A stretch of 20,820 nt of DNA from a virus, in IMG/VR virus record IMGVR_UViG_3300021956_000093, positions 1-20,820 of that record. The stretch is one strand, 5' to 3'. The notes beneath the pieces are model-generated. The model was not told the origin of the DNA, did not search any database, and saw only the letters and a list, made by a program, of their open reading frames with translations. Positions within the stretch are counted from its first letter, which is position 1. Each line of letters opens with the position of its first letter. A program made the position numbers and the translations under genes. Of the stretch, positions 1-8,111 are shown piece by piece.

Positions 1-777
1 GAGGTCACTTCTGACTCAATGATTTACCAAGATGAACAGCAAGAAAAAGCAGATAGAACCGCTTTCTTAGCTGCAATCGGTCAATTTACACAAATGGCGT
101 TGCCAGCAGCGCAACAAGCACCTGAATTAGTGCCAATGTTGATGGAAATGCTGAAGTTTGGGGTAACAGCCTTTAAAGCTGGTAAGCAATTAGAAGGAAT
201 TATTGACGAAACTGCTGATAAATTCCGTGAACAAGCTAAAAATGCTGAAGGTCAGCCAAAACCACCTCCATTAGAGATTCAGAAGGTGCAAATGCAACAA
301 CAGGCTGAAATGCAGAAACTACAAATGCAATCACAGCTTGAACAACAGAAGATGCAAGCACAAATGGAGTTGGAAAAGGCTAAACAAGAGTACCAGGCGC
401 AAGAAAACCAGCTTAAATTCCAGTTGGAAGAACAGCGTAATCAGATGGACATGGAAATGCAGATGAAGGTAGCGCAGATGAAGTCTATGACTGAACGCAA
501 TACCCAAGTCTTATTGGCCCATATTAACAATGGCGCAAAAATTGAAGTAGCACGGATTGGTGCAGATGAGTCTGATGGCGCACAAGCCTATATGACTGAG
601 GAAAGCCTGGCACACGCTATGGAACACCCAATGCAACCTATTGCTAACGCTATTGGTCAAGGAAATGAACAAATGGCACAAGCCATTACTGCTTTAGTTG
701 ATACAATTAATCAGCAACATAATAGGCCTAAGACTGTAGTTAGGGGTCAAGACGGCAAAATTATTGGGGTTCAATAA
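1..777 (+). CDS. Portal protein, C-terminal part (cut by left edge)
   Basis: The frame is open to the first base of the window (six codons precede the first ATG at 19), so this is the end of a longer gene. The first ~70 residues read as a helical segment with DRTAFLAAIGQF, ALPAAQQAPELVPMLMEML and FGVTAFKAGKQLEG. This resembles the C-terminal region of portal proteins from P22-like and other short-tailed phages. It is followed by a long Gln/Met/Lys-rich coiled coil (about residues 85-160 from the first ATG), comparable with a portal barrel or C-terminal helical extension. The portal forms the dodecameric DNA entry ring at one capsid vertex. The stop overlaps the next start (TAATG). The catalytic and wing domains that would prove the assignment lie outside the window, and a different helical virion protein cannot be fully excluded. 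Confidence 0.68.
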   Translation, partial: EVTSDSMIYQDEQQEKADRTAFLAAIGQFTQMALPAAQQAPELVPMLMEMLKFGVTAFKAGKQLEGIIDETADKFREQAKNAEGQPKPPPLEIQKVQMQQQAEMQKLQMQSQLEQQKMQAQMELEKAKQEYQAQENQLKFQLEEQRNQMDMEMQMKVAQMKSMTERNTQVLLAHINNGAKIEVARIGADESDGAQAYMTEESLAHAMEHPMQPIANAIGQGNEQMAQAITALVDTINQQHNRPKTVVRGQDGKIIGVQ

Positions 778-3700
778 TGGCAATTAATGTCAAGCATTTA
801 AAGGTATCAACCATACCTGACGGTGATGACACATCGTTAGTACGCCCAAGTGATTGGAACGCTGACCATGTGCTAGATGGCACAGTACCAGTAGCTAACG
901 GTGGTACAGGCGCAGCTACATTAACTGGTTATGTAAAAGGTAATGGCACAAGCACAATGACTGCTTCTGCCACTATTCCTAGCACCGATGTAACTGGGCT
1001 TGGCACAATGTCTACCCAAAACAGTAATAACATTTCTGTTACTGGTGGTTCAATGTCTGGCGTTACGATTAGTGACTACATTCCTACCACGCAAAAGGCT
1101 GCTGCATTAGGTGTAGCTACACTTGATTCATCCACTAAAGTACCCATTAGTCAAATACCTGACGCTGTTATTGGTGCGTTAAACTATCAAGGAACTTGGG
1201 ATGCAGCTACTAATACTCCTACTCTTACTTCCTCTGTTGGTACTAAGGGTTATTATTATGTGGTTAGTGTGGCTGGTAGCACTAACCTTAACGGGACTAC
1301 TGATTGGTTGGTTGGCGATTGGGCGGTTTATAACGGAACGGCTTGGCAAAAGGTAGACAATACCGACTCAGTAACCTCTGTAAACGGACTTACTGGCGCA
1401 GTTGTATTAACCACTACCAATGTAACTGAAGGCACAAATCTTTACTACACAGACGCTAGGTCTAGGGCTGCATTAAGCGCTGGTACAGGAATTAGCTACA
1501 ACAGTACAACTGGTGTCATTACTAGCACAGTAGTGCCAGGCACAGGTGATGTAGTTGGCCCAGCAAGCGCCACAGATAACGCAATTGCACGCTTTGACAC
1601 CACTACAGGTAAGTTAATTCAGAACTCTGTAGTTGTTGTTAATGATGCTGGCACTATGTCTGGCGTTGAGTCTTTGGTATTCGATGGTTCAATACCTGCT
1701 GCTACTCCTGTAGGAACAATGTGGTATGACAATGCCACAGAAACCCTAAATTTCCAGCAAAACAATATTACCCAACAAATTGGTGAAGAATTGTTTGTTT
1801 ATGGTAAGGCTAGCGCAGCCATTACAGATAGCCCATTAAAAATTATTTACCATACTGGCACAGTAGGCTCTAGTGGGGTTGTTACTTTTGCCCCTACAGT
1901 AGCTGGCATTACAGACGAAAACGCCATTATTGGTGTTGCAACAGAAAACATTGCTTTAAACGGTTTTGGTCGTGTTACTGCTTTTGGTGTAGTGCATGGC
2001 ATTACTACTAACGGTACTGCATACGGTGAAACATGGGCAGACGATGATGTTATTTGGTACAACCCTGTAACTGGTAACCCTACTAATGTTAAGCCTAGCG
2101 CACCTAATATTAAGTTTCAAATTGGTCTTGTAATTAATGCAGGGTCAGGCGGTTCAGGTAGTTTTCAAGTTCTTTTACAGCCAGGCACACAATTAGGCGG
2201 CACAGACTCAAATGTGCAATTAACTAGCCCTACTGCCGCACAATTACTGACTTATAGCACTACTAACGGATATTGGAAAAACACTAGCCTAGCCGCAGGA
2301 ACAGGAATTAGCGTAGGCGCTGCTTCAAGTGGTGTTTTAACTGTAACTAATAGCGCACCTGACCAAACTGTAGCTATTTCTAGCGGTACAGGCATTAGTG
2401 TTACTGGTACTTACCCTAACTTTACAGTTACCAATACTAGCCCTTCAAGCGGTGGTACGGTTACTAGCGTTACAGCTACAAGCCCAGTTACTTCTACTGG
2501 TGGTACGACTCCAGTTATTGCTATGCCAGCCGCAACAAGTAGCGTAAACGGCTATTTGACAAGCACAGATTGGTCTACCTTCAATGGTAAAGGTAGTGGG
2601 TCTGTAACTAGCGTAGGCGGTACAGGCACAGTTAATGGCATTACATTAACAGGCACAGTTACTTCAAGCGGTAATTTAACCCTTGGTGGTACGCTTTCTA
2701 ATGTCAGTTTAGCTACCCAAGTAACAGGCAATTTACCTGTAACTAACCTCAATAGTGGTACAGGCGCAACATCTAGCACTTATTGGCGTGGTGATGGCAC
2801 ATGGGCAAGCGTAAGCGTTTCCCCTGCTGGTTCAAACACCCAAGTTCAATACAATAATAGTGGTTCATTGGCTGGTTCTTCTGGGTTTGTTTACAACACA
2901 AGCACACAAAGATTAGATGTTAGTGGAACTACTGGTGGGTTTATTCCACCAACAGGAACAACTGCCCAAAGAAATGGCACTCCTGTAGCTGGTGAAATTC
3001 GTTATAACACTACAACTTCATCATTAGAAGCGTGGAATGGTTATTCTTGGACAAATTTAACTACTCAATCTTATTCTATTAATTATTTAATAGTTGCTGG
3101 TGGCGCAGGCGGTGGATATTATGGAGGTGGTGGCGGTGCAGGGGGATTGTTAACTGGTTCTTATACAGTTTCAGGTGGCACTTCTTATACAATCACCATT
3201 GGCGCTGGTGGCGTTGGTGGAACAAGTGGAAGTGTTAGTGGTGGTGCTGGTACTAACTCCTCTATTACTGGATTAACTGCTGCCGTAGGTGGTGGTTATG
3301 GTGCAGGAACAACCTACCCAACACCTAATAATGGTGGAAATGGTGGCTCTGGTGGTGGCGCTTCTACTGGCTCAACAACAGGCGTTTCAGGTTCAGGAGG
3401 AACAGGAACATCTGGCCAAGGTTATGCTGGTGGCGCTGCTTACAATATTGGTGGTGGTGCATATTCTAGCTTTGGTGGCGGTGGTGGCGCTTCAGCAATA
3501 GGTGGGTCTGGAACACTTACACTTTCTGGTAATGGTGGCGCTGGAACTGCATCTTCAATTAGTGGTTCATCTGTAACTTATGCTGGCGGAGGTGGAGGTG
3601 GTGCAGATAGTCGTGGTACTACTGCTGGTGCTGGTGGCGCAGGTGGCGGTGGTACTGGAAGCCAAACCACAGGAAGTAACGGAACGGTAAATACTGGCGG

Positions 3701-3875
3701 TGGTGCTGGTGGTGGTGGTTATAACGGAAGCGTCTTAGGCAATGGTGGCGCTGGAGGTTCTGGAATTATTATTATTTCCTATTCTGGTTCTCAGCGTGGT
3801 TCAGGCGGAACAGTTACCTCATCTGGGGGTAACACCATTCACACATTTACAACTAGTGGTACATATACAGGTTAA
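777..3875 (+). CDS. Large glycine-rich tail fibre / receptor-binding protein
   Basis: This 1032-residue protein begins at the ATG overlapping the portal stop, with a GGGG-containing ribosome site just upstream. It has the modular make-up of environmental phage fibres. Residues 38-57 carry the VANGGTG...GYVKGNGTS module. Residues 135-235 hold LNYQGTWDA, GDWAVYNGTAWQ, SVNGLTGAV and NLYYTDARSR. Residues 295-475 form a folded segment, and 555-605 contain GTVTSVTA and NGYLTSTDW. From ~769 to the end comes a low-complexity Gly-rich domain that opens with YLIVAGG and closes with NTIHTFTTSGTYTG. Such glycine-rich tips are typical of fibre ends and adhesins. The gene probably mediates host recognition. 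Its location between portal and scaffold is unusual. No catalytic motif was seen. The antisense open frames under it are shadows. Confidence 0.82.
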   Translation: MAINVKHLKVSTIPDGDDTSLVRPSDWNADHVLDGTVPVANGGTGAATLTGYVKGNGTSTMTASATIPSTDVTGLGTMSTQNSNNISVTGGSMSGVTISDYIPTTQKAAALGVATLDSSTKVPISQIPDAVIGALNYQGTWDAATNTPTLTSSVGTKGYYYVVSVAGSTNLNGTTDWLVGDWAVYNGTAWQKVDNTDSVTSVNGLTGAVVLTTTNVTEGTNLYYTDARSRAALSAGTGISYNSTTGVITSTVVPGTGDVVGPASATDNAIARFDTTTGKLIQNSVVVVNDAGTMSGVESLVFDGSIPAATPVGTMWYDNATETLNFQQNNITQQIGEELFVYGKASAAITDSPLKIIYHTGTVGSSGVVTFAPTVAGITDENAIIGVATENIALNGFGRVTAFGVVHGITTNGTAYGETWADDDVIWYNPVTGNPTNVKPSAPNIKFQIGLVINAGSGGSGSFQVLLQPGTQLGGTDSNVQLTSPTAAQLLTYSTTNGYWKNTSLAAGTGISVGAASSGVLTVTNSAPDQTVAISSGTGISVTGTYPNFTVTNTSPSSGGTVTSVTATSPVTSTGGTTPVIAMPAATSSVNGYLTSTDWSTFNGKGSGSVTSVGGTGTVNGITLTGTVTSSGNLTLGGTLSNVSLATQVTGNLPVTNLNSGTGATSSTYWRGDGTWASVSVSPAGSNTQVQYNNSGSLAGSSGFVYNTSTQRLDVSGTTGGFIPPTGTTAQRNGTPVAGEIRYNTTTSSLEAWNGYSWTNLTTQSYSINYLIVAGGAGGGYYGGGGGAGGLLTGSYTVSGGTSYTITIGAGGVGGTSGSVSGGAGTNSSITGLTAAVGGGYGAGTTYPTPNNGGNGGSGGGASTGSTTGVSGSGGTGTSGQGYAGGAAYNIGGGAYSSFGGGGGASAIGGSGTLTLSGNGGAGTASSISGSSVTYAGGGGGGADSRGTTAGAGGAGGGGTGSQTTGSNGTVNTGGGAGGGGYNGSVLGNGGAGGSGIIIISYSGSQRGSGGTVTSSGGNTIHTFTTSGTYTG

Positions 3876-3888
3876 AAAGGAGTATTAA

Positions 3889-4248
3889 ATGACATATTTT
3901 GCAAAATGTTTACAAACCCCACAAGCATCAAAATTTGAAGTGGTAGATGTAATTCGTGCAGACCAAGAGTTTGTAGATAACCTACCTGGCTACTGGGTAC
4001 AAACAGATTACAACACATACGGAAATGTGCATTACGCACCATCCCCACCTGCTGAACCACATACACCTGACGGTGGCACACCATTGCGTGCTAACTATGC
4101 TGGTATTGGTTACACCCTAGATAACTCTGTAGTTATTGATGGTGTTGTAGGTGTATTTTATGCACCACAACCAACATCGCCAGGTACTTGGTCATTAAAT
4201 ACCACAACATATTTGTGGGAAAATTCAGACCCAACTCCAATTCCTTAA
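3889..4248 (+). CDS. Small fibre-associated protein
   Basis: This 119-residue protein has a good AAGGAG site 13 bases after the fibre stop and a stop that overlaps the next start. It carries a recognisable set of motifs: VVDVIRADQEFVDNLPG near the N-terminus, LRANYAGIGYTLD around residues 66-78, and a C-terminal WSLNTTTYLWE followed by Pro-rich residues. From memory, this pattern (NYAGIGYTYD, then WxLNEDxxxWE) occurs in small proteins near tail-fibre genes of cyanophages and other aquatic phages, whose function is not established. The position directly after the fibre suggests a fibre-attached or fibre-assembly protein, which is inference. It is soluble, with no signal peptide or membrane segment. 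Confidence 0.72.
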   Translation: MTYFAKCLQTPQASKFEVVDVIRADQEFVDNLPGYWVQTDYNTYGNVHYAPSPPAEPHTPDGGTPLRANYAGIGYTLDNSVVIDGVVGVFYAPQPTSPGTWSLNTTTYLWENSDPTPIP

Positions 4249-4721
4249 TGTTTCAAACTGCTTTCCAACCTAATGCGTTTCAAAATGACGCATTTCAGAT
4301 ATTTATTACACCGCCAATTCCTACGGGAACTGGTGGTGATGGTTGGACTCGTGAAGAATGGAAGTATTACCAAGATTTAGATAAGAAAAAGCGTAAAGCA
4401 GAAGCTAAACGCCTTGCTGCATTAAAAGCAGACAAAGAAAGTCGTAAACAAAGCATTGCTGACTTAATTGACCCACCAAAAGTAAGCAAACGCAAACAAA
4501 AAGAATTACAATCTAATCAAGCAGTTAGCGTTGATACACCGTCAAACCTAGCAAACATTGACCGATACATCGCTAATCTTGAAAAGCAACAACAAGACTT
4601 GCGAACCGCAGTAGCTATGAGAGAAGCAAAACTCCGTTTAGAACAGGAGATTGCAGTCTTAGAAGCCAAACGGTTAGCAGAATTAGACGATGAGGAAGCA
4701 TTATTAGCACTAATACTGTAA
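4248..4721 (+). CDS. Small Lys/Gln-rich coiled-coil protein, function unknown
   Basis: The reading frame is open further upstream, but the start chosen is the ATG at 4248 that overlaps the previous stop (TAATG), giving 157 residues. It opens with a repeated AFQ motif (FQTAFQPNAFQNDAFQIF), a run I recall at the start of many small phage proteins next to fibre and structural genes. After a Gly/Trp linker (TGTGGDGWTREEW) there is a long charged helical stretch rich in Lys, Arg, Glu and Gln, with heptad-like spacing between residues ~40 and 150, and a Leu-rich end (EEALLALIL). No domain of known function is recognised. It could be a small virion or fibre-associated protein. Its last ~20 bases overlap the probable start region of the downstream glycosyltransferase-like gene. 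Confidence 0.7.
   Translation: MFQTAFQPNAFQNDAFQIFITPPIPTGTGGDGWTREEWKYYQDLDKKKRKAEAKRLAALKADKESRKQSIADLIDPPKVSKRKQKELQSNQAVSVDTPSNLANIDRYIANLEKQQQDLRTAVAMREAKLRLEQEIAVLEAKRLAELDDEEALLALIL
4692..4705 (+). promoter_or_regulatory. Ribosome site and ATT codon proposed to start the glycosyltransferase-like gene
   Basis: GAGGAA at 4692-4697 is followed by ATT codons at 4700 and 4703 in the frame of the downstream gene. The frame has a TGA at 4691-4693 and no ATG, GTG or TTG before 4820. No Shine-Dalgarno-like sequence precedes the ATG at 4820. Initiation here would be translationally coupled to the upstream gene, which ends at 4721. Confidence 0.4.
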
Positions 4722-5611
4722 ACCCCCACCAGCAATACAAATTAGCTTACGAACACCTACACGCTGGTCGTTTAGACGCTGGATTTAGATTATTTGAATA
4801 CCGTTGGCATCCAGATATTATGGCTAATCAAGCACAGCCATATACTCAGCCATTGAAAATGCCAGTATGGAGAGGTGAAAGCCTATTAGGGAAAACCATT
4901 ACTGTAATGGCTGAACAAGGTTTTGGCGACATTATTCAATATGCTAGGTTTTTGCCATTTTTAAAGGTAATGGGCGCTAGTCGTGTTGTTTTATTACAAC
5001 ATGGTTCATTACATACATTATTTGGGCAAATGGATTGCGTTGATACCTTTAGCAATATGCCAGAAGAAGGTATTGCTACTGAATCTGATTACTGGATTGG
5101 CATTATTTCTCTGCCTTATTACATCTCTTTAGCGCCTTCTTACGCAAAAGCCCTATTTCCTCTATCAACTGACAAAATAATCGGTTCTGAGGGCTATTTA
5201 GACGCTGTGCCAAGCAATATTCCTAAGAAGATAGGTGTTAACTGGGCTACTTCTAAGGGATTGTTGCATTATGTCCGCACAATTCACCCAGAAAAGATGC
5301 TAGAAGTCATTGGCCCAGACGCTTATTCGTTTAATCCTGAAGAAGATAGGTTTTGGACACCATTACCTAATGATGGATGGAAGCAAGATTGGAATAAAAC
5401 TGCAAGCCACCTCAAAGCAATAAAGGGTTTGGTAACTGTAGATACGGGCATAGCCCATTTAGCTGGCGCATTGGGTGTAAAAACGGTTTGCATCATGCCT
5501 AGAAAAGATTTTAAGTGTTGGCGATGGAAGCATGGCACTTGGTATGACTCTGTAGTCACAGTTGAAGAAGATGAATTGCACAAAATACCTGAATTAATAA
5601 GGAGAATGTAA
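4703..5611 (+). CDS. Glycosyltransferase-like protein (OGT/GT9-type C-terminal fold), probable AUU start
   Basis: The first ATG in this frame is at 4820 (263 residues), but the frame upstream encodes residues that continue the family's usual sequence: LAYEHLHAGRLDAGFRLFEYRW, the end of a TPR-like helical pair that normally precedes the enzyme domain. I therefore extend it to ATT at 4703, six bases after a GAGGA ribosome site at 4692-4696, giving 302 residues. In this longer form the landmarks are the PLKMPVWRGESLLGKTI segment, AEQGFGDIIQYARFLP at 70-85, KIGVNWATS at 176-184, VDTGIAHLAGALGV at 246-259, and the W...WYDSVV segment near 274-285. These match the C-terminal domain of TPR-linked, heptosyltransferase/OGT-related proteins. 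The donor and acceptor are unknown; it may modify a virion or host surface glycan. The stop overlaps the next ATG. The fold is fairly sure, the activity and start less so. Confidence 0.7.
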   Translation: MSTNTVNPHQQYKLAYEHLHAGRLDAGFRLFEYRWHPDIMANQAQPYTQPLKMPVWRGESLLGKTITVMAEQGFGDIIQYARFLPFLKVMGASRVVLLQHGSLHTLFGQMDCVDTFSNMPEEGIATESDYWIGIISLPYYISLAPSYAKALFPLSTDKIIGSEGYLDAVPSNIPKKIGVNWATSKGLLHYVRTIHPEKMLEVIGPDAYSFNPEEDRFWTPLPNDGWKQDWNKTASHLKAIKGLVTVDTGIAHLAGALGVKTVCIMPRKDFKCWRWKHGTWYDSVVTVEEDELHKIPELIRRM

Positions 5612-5988
5612 TGATTTGCCCTAAATGCGGTTGGTCTGAAGGCAACCACACACAAGCCAAGAAGTCTGATAAAGACCATTACCTTGAATTTTGGGGGTTT
5701 ACCCTAGGTAGCCCAGAAGCCGAGGCAGCTTGGATAGAAAAGCAAAATATGACCGCTAAAGAAGCACCTATGGTCATTTCAGACATTGAAGGCTATGTTA
5801 GCCAGGTAGATGGCACATGGATTAAATCTAAATCTATGCACCGTGACCACCTAAAACAGCACCGAATGATTGAATTGGGCAATGATGTGCCTACTCAGCA
5901 TAAACCTGTAGAAATTGACAGGAAATCACAAGAGGCACGCAAGCGCCAAATAGCAGAATTAACTTACGCAAAACTTAACTACCGATAA
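5611..5988 (+). CDS. Small CxxC protein, function unknown
   Basis: This 125-residue protein has an AAGGAG site, and its start overlaps the preceding stop (TAATG). It begins with MICPKCGW, a single zinc-knuckle-like CxxC pair. No second Cys pair follows, though His residues are present. The C-terminal half carries GYVSQVDGTWIKSKSMHRDHLKQH and IELGNDVP. I recall a similar pattern (SxxDGxxIxSRxxHREHLKRHxxxELGND) in small uncharacterised proteins of many phages encoded close to portal, scaffold and capsid genes. The conserved context suggests a role in head assembly or DNA packaging, but no function can be assigned. It sits 12 bases before the scaffold gene and is probably co-transcribed with it. 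Confidence 0.72.
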   Translation: MICPKCGWSEGNHTQAKKSDKDHYLEFWGFTLGSPEAEAAWIEKQNMTAKEAPMVISDIEGYVSQVDGTWIKSKSMHRDHLKQHRMIELGNDVPTQHKPVEIDRKSQEARKRQIAELTYAKLNYR

Positions 5989-6000
5989 CTTGGAGAATAT

Positions 6001-7065
6001 ATGTCAAACGAACAACTAGACCGCAGGGAAGCGCTAATGGCAGCAATGGAAGCTGTGGAGGAAGGTACACTTGAAGCACCAGCCGATAAAGAACTTGAAG
6101 TTGTCGAAGATGATATTGCCAAGGAGTCCGTTGAAGCTAAAGTTAGCGATGCGGATAGAGAAGAACCTACCGAAGTTTCTGAAGAACCTGAACTTGAGGC
6201 TACGCATGAAGAAGCGCAGGATGAAGCCGAAGAAGTCAAGCCTGTAACACGCCCAAGCACCTGGAAGAAAGAATATGTCCAAATTTGGGACAAAATGGAA
6301 AAAGGCGAACAGATTAGCAAGGAAGATTTTGTTAAGTTTGCCGAATATGCCAATCAGCGTGAGTCTGAATACAAGAAAGGCGTAAGCACTTATAAGGCTG
6401 AAGCTGACCGTGCTAGAGGCTATGAAGAAGCTATTGCCCCATTCATTCCTGAGTTACAAGCGCAGAATATTAGCCCTGCTGCGTGGATTAATAACCTTGG
6501 TCGGGCGCACATGGTTTTGTCAAAAGCACCATATAGCGAAAAAGTGCAAATGTTTCAAAGACTTGCACAAGATTATGGAATACAATTAGGTGAAGATGGT
6601 ATAAGCGTACCTCAAACAGACGCTTATACACAACAATTAATGAACCAGTTAAATCAAGTAAACCAAGAGGTTTATTCGATTAAAAACAGGTTTCAGCAAG
6701 AAGAACAAACTCGGTTGATGAATGAAATCGAGAGAGTAAGAAGTGATGTGGAGAAGTTTCCACATTTTGATGTGGTTCGGGAAGAAATGGCTCAACTACT
6801 TGAGTTAGGGAAAGCCCAAGACCTAGAAACGGCCTACAAGAAAGCCGTGCGGATGAATGATGATGTATGGGCGCTAGAACAAGAACGACTCCTTGCAAGC
6901 GCTAAACAAGCATCAAGCAAAGCACAGCAAGTAGCGAAGGCTAAGACTGTTGCAGTCAGTCCGAAGTCCTCTACTCCTAGAGGCACGGTAGCTACAACAG
7001 ATAAAAAGGATAGACGGGCATTATTGTCAGAACAATTAGGTGAGGCAATGGCCCGTAGGGTTTAA
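6001..7065 (+). CDS. Capsid scaffolding protein
   Basis: This 354-residue protein lies directly upstream of the major capsid gene, the standard place for a scaffold, with a TTGGAG ribosome site. The N-terminal ~80 residues are strongly acidic and low in complexity (VVEDDIAKESVE, EEPELEATHEEAQDEAEE). They are followed by WKKEYVQIWDKMEKGEQI, a long helical middle with predicted coiled coil (about 205-250), and PHFDVVREEMAQLLELGKA near 254-271. The C-terminus is basic (AKAKTVAVSPKSSTPRG and a terminal MARRV), like the coat-binding end of P22-type scaffolds. Scaffolds guide coat assembly and leave or are degraded before packaging. No protease motif is seen. The assignment rests on composition, helical content and position. 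Confidence 0.82.
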   Translation: MSNEQLDRREALMAAMEAVEEGTLEAPADKELEVVEDDIAKESVEAKVSDADREEPTEVSEEPELEATHEEAQDEAEEVKPVTRPSTWKKEYVQIWDKMEKGEQISKEDFVKFAEYANQRESEYKKGVSTYKAEADRARGYEEAIAPFIPELQAQNISPAAWINNLGRAHMVLSKAPYSEKVQMFQRLAQDYGIQLGEDGISVPQTDAYTQQLMNQLNQVNQEVYSIKNRFQQEEQTRLMNEIERVRSDVEKFPHFDVVREEMAQLLELGKAQDLETAYKKAVRMNDDVWALEQERLLASAKQASSKAQQVAKAKTVAVSPKSSTPRGTVATTDKKDRRALLSEQLGEAMARRV

Positions 7066-7079
7066 CTTAACAATTAATT

Positions 7080-7100
7080 AAAGGAAATATCATGGCATTT
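7080..7100 (+). repeat. Translation-start repeat, copy 1 (major capsid gene)
   Basis: This 21-base segment covers the ribosome site, spacer, ATG and first codons of the capsid gene. It is identical to 8112-8132 in front of the next gene. The core is AAAGGAAATATCATGGCAT, and both proteins therefore start with Met-Ala-Phe. Confidence 0.85.
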
Positions 7101-8066
7101 GCTAACTCAGCAATCACCGATATTATCGCAACGACTATTCAAAGCCGTAGCGGTGAATTGGCAGACAACTTAACAGAAAACAATGCAATTCTGCAACGCC
7201 TGAACAGCAAGGGTAATGTACGCCCATTCTCAGGTGGTAATGTGATTTTGGAAGAAATCATGTACAACGACCCAAATACTAATAACGCTAACTCTTATAG
7301 CGGTTACGAAGTATTGAACATTGCCCCAGATAGCCCAATCTCTGCTGCACAATACAAAATTGCACAGTACGCAGATTCAGTAACAATGTCTGGTTTAGAA
7401 ATGTTGCAAAACAGCAGCAAAGAAGCAATCATTGACCTGTTAGATGGTCGTATGCAAGTTTCTGAAGCACGCTTGTTAAACCGCATTTCTGGTGACTTGT
7501 ACCTTGACGGTACTGGTAACGGTGGTAAGAACTTGGATGGTCTAGGCGCTGCTGTTTCAGCAACTCCTACAACTGGCACATACGGTGGTATCAATGCTGC
7601 TAACTGGACTTTCTGGCGTAACCAAATCACTACTGGCGCTACTGCTAACACAATGTTGGCTTCTATGACTACTGCTGCTATCAAGCAAATTCGTGGCACA
7701 GATAAAGCTGACCTTATCGTAGCTGGTAACACAATGTACCAATATTATGTTGGCGCATTGCAAGCTATTCAGCGTATCGCTTCTGAAGAATCTGGCGCTG
7801 CTGGTTTTGCTTCATTGAAGTTCTACGGTGGTGGTACTTCTGCTGATGTGGTATTAGGTGGTGGTTATGGTTCACAAGAAACAGCAACATATATGTATTT
7901 CTTGAACACTAACTACATTTTCTTCCGCCCACATAAAGACCGCAACTTTGTACCTATCGGTGGCGAACGCCAGGCGATTAACCAAGATGCGATTGTGAAG
8001 CTGTATGGATTTGCTGGCAATCTTACAACTTCTAACCGCTTCCTACAAGGCTTGTTGACAACCTAA
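7092..8066 (+). CDS. Major capsid protein
   Basis: This 324-residue protein follows the scaffold, with an AAAGGA ribosome site. It is probably an HK97-fold coat protein that forms the icosahedral shell. Visible features are an N-terminal helix (MAFANSAITDIIATTIQSRS), AILQRLNSKGNVRPFSGGN with the EE motif and NSYSGYEVL typical of this phage coat family, a long central helix (EAIIDLLDGRMQVSEARLLNRISGDLYLDGTG), and the C-terminal YIFFRPHKDRNFVP. No N-terminal delta domain or prohead-protease site is evident, which fits use of a separate scaffold. By hand count 21 of 28 Asn codons are AAC, unlike the AAT-rich neighbours, consistent with very high expression. A GAAA-loop hairpin begins at its stop codon. 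Confidence 0.88.
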   Translation: MAFANSAITDIIATTIQSRSGELADNLTENNAILQRLNSKGNVRPFSGGNVILEEIMYNDPNTNNANSYSGYEVLNIAPDSPISAAQYKIAQYADSVTMSGLEMLQNSSKEAIIDLLDGRMQVSEARLLNRISGDLYLDGTGNGGKNLDGLGAAVSATPTTGTYGGINAANWTFWRNQITTGATANTMLASMTTAAIKQIRGTDKADLIVAGNTMYQYYVGALQAIQRIASEESGAAGFASLKFYGGGTSADVVLGGGYGSQETATYMYFLNTNYIFFRPHKDRNFVPIGGERQAINQDAIVKLYGFAGNLTTSNRFLQGLLTT

Positions 8067-8089
8067 TAGATGGGGGAAACCCCTTCTAT
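8066..8089 (+). terminator. GAAA-tetraloop hairpin after the major capsid gene
   Basis: ATAGA-T-GGGG, loop GAAA, CCCC-T-TCTAT forms a stem of four G-C pairs and five outer pairs with one T-T mismatch. Only a short T-run follows (TTTAACTG), so it is a weak terminator at best. It may instead protect the 3' end of the capsid mRNA or reduce read-through into the next gene. Confidence 0.5.
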
Positions 8090-8111
8090 TTAACTGTCTA
8101 ATTTATTAAGA

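Noticed and set aside
4188-4247. Upstream ATG extension of the Lys/Gln-rich protein
   Set aside because: It would run 60 bases inside the previous gene, and the TAATG overlap at 4248 gives the recurring AFQ-motif start seen in such proteins.
4692-4721. -1 programmed frameshift joining the Lys/Gln-rich protein to the glycosyltransferase-like protein
   Set aside because: The frames overlap suitably, but no X XXY YYZ heptamer is in register and the upstream gene has a natural end. AUU initiation explains the region better.
5979-6353. Ser-rich minus-strand open frame under the scaffold start
   Set aside because: It is the complement of the acidic scaffold N-terminus (GAA/GAT runs give Ser/Phe), with no supporting signals.
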